Part shown: in pieces, positions 4,987 through 6,129 of the stretch
Numbering within the stretch: position 1 is the first letter of the stretch
Layout: each line of letters starts with the position of its first letter
From: CAZGLR01 sp964526635
GTDB lineage: Bacteria > Zixibacteria > MSB-5A5 > GN15 > JAAZOE01
Direction: 5' to 3'
Assembly (NCBI GenBank): GCA_964526635.1
Contig: CAZGLR010000160.1
Span: 1 to 6,129, forward strand
DNA length: 6,129 bases
Notes under the pieces: generated by a model
Databases searched by the model: none
The model's input: only the letters and a program-made list of their open reading frames with translations
What the model was told of the DNA's origin: nothing
Translations under genes and position numbers: made by a program

Positions 4987-6129
4987 TGGTCTTTGTGCGA
5001 GGTATTTCGATCTGTTACGTGGCTGTAATGGCGGTGTTGACGCTGTTTGCGGGTGCTATTGGCGCCCAGGCTCCGGACATCTCCGATGCGGCTATCATGG
5101 ATCTACTCAAGGCGCCATTTCAGTATGACTATACAACGATAACAGGCGAAGATGGTCTTCGCGATCTGGTGCTTAAAATCGACAGCCAGTTAGCGATTAT
5201 CGAGTACCGTCAGAATCGCGAGATAATCGGTGGCGATACCACCATTGATGAATCATATACCGAGTTATTGGACAAGTATTATATCCATCTGTTGAAAGAC
5301 GGTTATCTGTTTAGGGTACTTGATTCGTGGCAGTCGAAAGTAAACGATCCGGCGCTAAAAAAATGGATCGATTTGTATATCAGGCGACGCACCGAGATGC
5401 TTCTGGATCAAAGCCTTATGGTGCGGGCGCGGGAGTTGTCGGAACGGCTGGGAAATCGCCTGTATAATTTTCTGTTTGAACTCGACGGCCGCCTGATCAA
5501 TGCCTCGATTGCGGCTGATACGATTGCCTACAGCCCGAACCGCGATCTGGCCGATGAGTTATATGCCGCGCAGAATGATTCGGCGGCAGCGCTGGTCAAT
5601 GATGCCCAGAAATTATATTTCCTGTACAGCCGAATGGGACAGCAGCGCGGGTATCGCCATTCCCTGGCGTTCAGTGTATCACAGTTGGATGTATCGGTGG
5701 ACAGTTTATATGAAATCGCACAACGGCTGCGGGATCGTACCGATAAACCCTATCGAGAATTGCTCAAGCGTTTGCGCCGGGATCATGATAAGAAAGATCT
5801 TAACCTGGTGGATATCGAGCGTTTTTTGCAGCAGGGTGCGGTTTTGCCCGATTCACATTTCACAGCGGACCGTATTCGCAAGGCGATCGATACTCTGCAT
5901 GGCGGCCCCGGTTTGAAACAGCTTTTGACCGCTCCGGAGTATCATCAGACCCCGGACAGCCGGCTGCCGGCCTTGGCGGTCAAGTTGTATCCGCCGTATG
6001 CGAGCGCCATGATAGTTACCGGTCGCGGCGGTTTTTTCGCCTATCGCCGTCTGGCCGGCGAGATGGCCCGCCTGGCGGTCCAACGCTTGGAGGAAAGGCC
6101 CGCCAGGTCCGTGTTGGCGGCCGCGAGAT
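4986..6129 (+). CDS. Secreted helical protein, possible M2/M3-type metallopeptidase homologue with degenerate zinc motif (partial)
   Basis: Open without a stop to the window edge (381 complete codons), so the C-terminus is missing. ATG at 4986 is preferred over 4983 because GAGG (4977-4980) is then 5 bases away; it also gives a TGATG overlap with the small upstream gene. A Sec signal peptide is clear: Arg5, hydrophobic 7-25, then AQA with likely cleavage after residue 29. The mature part is helical and charged. The run from about 190 to 260 (LYSRMGQQRGYRHSLAFSV, then SVDSLYEIAQRL and DKPYRELLKRL) follows the layout seen before the active site in M2/M3-type peptidases. At 350-362 the sequence GGFFAYRRLAGEMAR can be laid over the family's GG-x-YR-x-L-HExxH segment, with GEMAR in place of HExxH. 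If right, zinc binding is lost. The family call is my recollection of patterns, not a search. The coding call itself is firm. Confidence 0.85.
   Translation, partial: MVFVRGISICYVAVMAVLTLFAGAIGAQAPDISDAAIMDLLKAPFQYDYTTITGEDGLRDLVLKIDSQLAIIEYRQNREIIGGDTTIDESYTELLDKYYIHLLKDGYLFRVLDSWQSKVNDPALKKWIDLYIRRRTEMLLDQSLMVRARELSERLGNRLYNFLFELDGRLINASIAADTIAYSPNRDLADELYAAQNDSAAALVNDAQKLYFLYSRMGQQRGYRHSLAFSVSQLDVSVDSLYEIAQRLRDRTDKPYRELLKRLRRDHDKKDLNLVDIERFLQQGAVLPDSHFTADRIRKAIDTLHGGPGLKQLLTAPEYHQTPDSRLPALAVKLYPPYASAMIVTGRGGFFAYRRLAGEMARLAVQRLEERPARSVLAAAR

Noticed and set aside
5500..5916. 138-codon plus-strand open frame inside the secreted protein gene
   Set aside because: It is another frame of the long open gene from 4986, which has the signal peptide and start signals; this one is rich in Arg, Ser, Trp and Met as out-of-frame readings often are.

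Overview
The window reads as chromosomal DNA from a Gram-negative bacterium: it holds a TonB-dependent outer-membrane receptor, two Sec-type signal peptides and good Shine-Dalgarno sites. Base composition is moderate. The tandem TPP riboswitches and the receptor with an N-terminal carboxypeptidase-regulatory-like domain would fit the Bacteroidetes/FCB-type lineages (for example candidate phyla such as Zixibacteria). That placement is a guess from style, not from any marker gene.

Layout. 1-463 has no convincing gene; it carries two inverted copies of a palindromic repeat (135-175 and 281-306) and other small hairpins. 464-1834 (minus) encodes a 456-residue sodium:solute symporter. 1834-4275 (minus) encodes an 813-residue TonB-dependent receptor whose stop codon overlaps the symporter start (TAATG). 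Upstream of the receptor, on the same strand, are two complete TPP riboswitch aptamers in tandem (4425-4499 and 4579-4655), preceded by a candidate sigma70-type promoter (4682-4710). Going the other way, a small ORF (4777-4986, plus) overlaps a secreted protein gene that runs off the right edge (4986-6129, plus). The second gene is long, open and incomplete.

How the parts work together. The minus-strand unit looks like a thiamin (or thiamin-precursor) salvage operon. TPP in the cell is sensed twice in the leader. The receptor would bring the vitamin or its pyrimidine moiety across the outer membrane using TonB energy, and the Na+ symporter would carry it across the inner membrane. The inner-membrane partner is an SSS-family protein rather than PnuT, ThiBPQ or an ECF transporter. 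The leader also holds several mutually exclusive helices, including one whose loop carries an anti-Shine-Dalgarno CUCC, so translational control is the likeliest mechanism; no classical U-tract terminator was found.

The divergent plus-strand pair is less clear. The small protein resembles the extreme N-terminus of ArsM-type methyltransferases. The secreted protein looks like a helical M2/M3-type metallopeptidase relative in which the expected HExxH zinc motif appears as GEMAR, so it may be a pseudoenzyme. Both family assignments are tentative.
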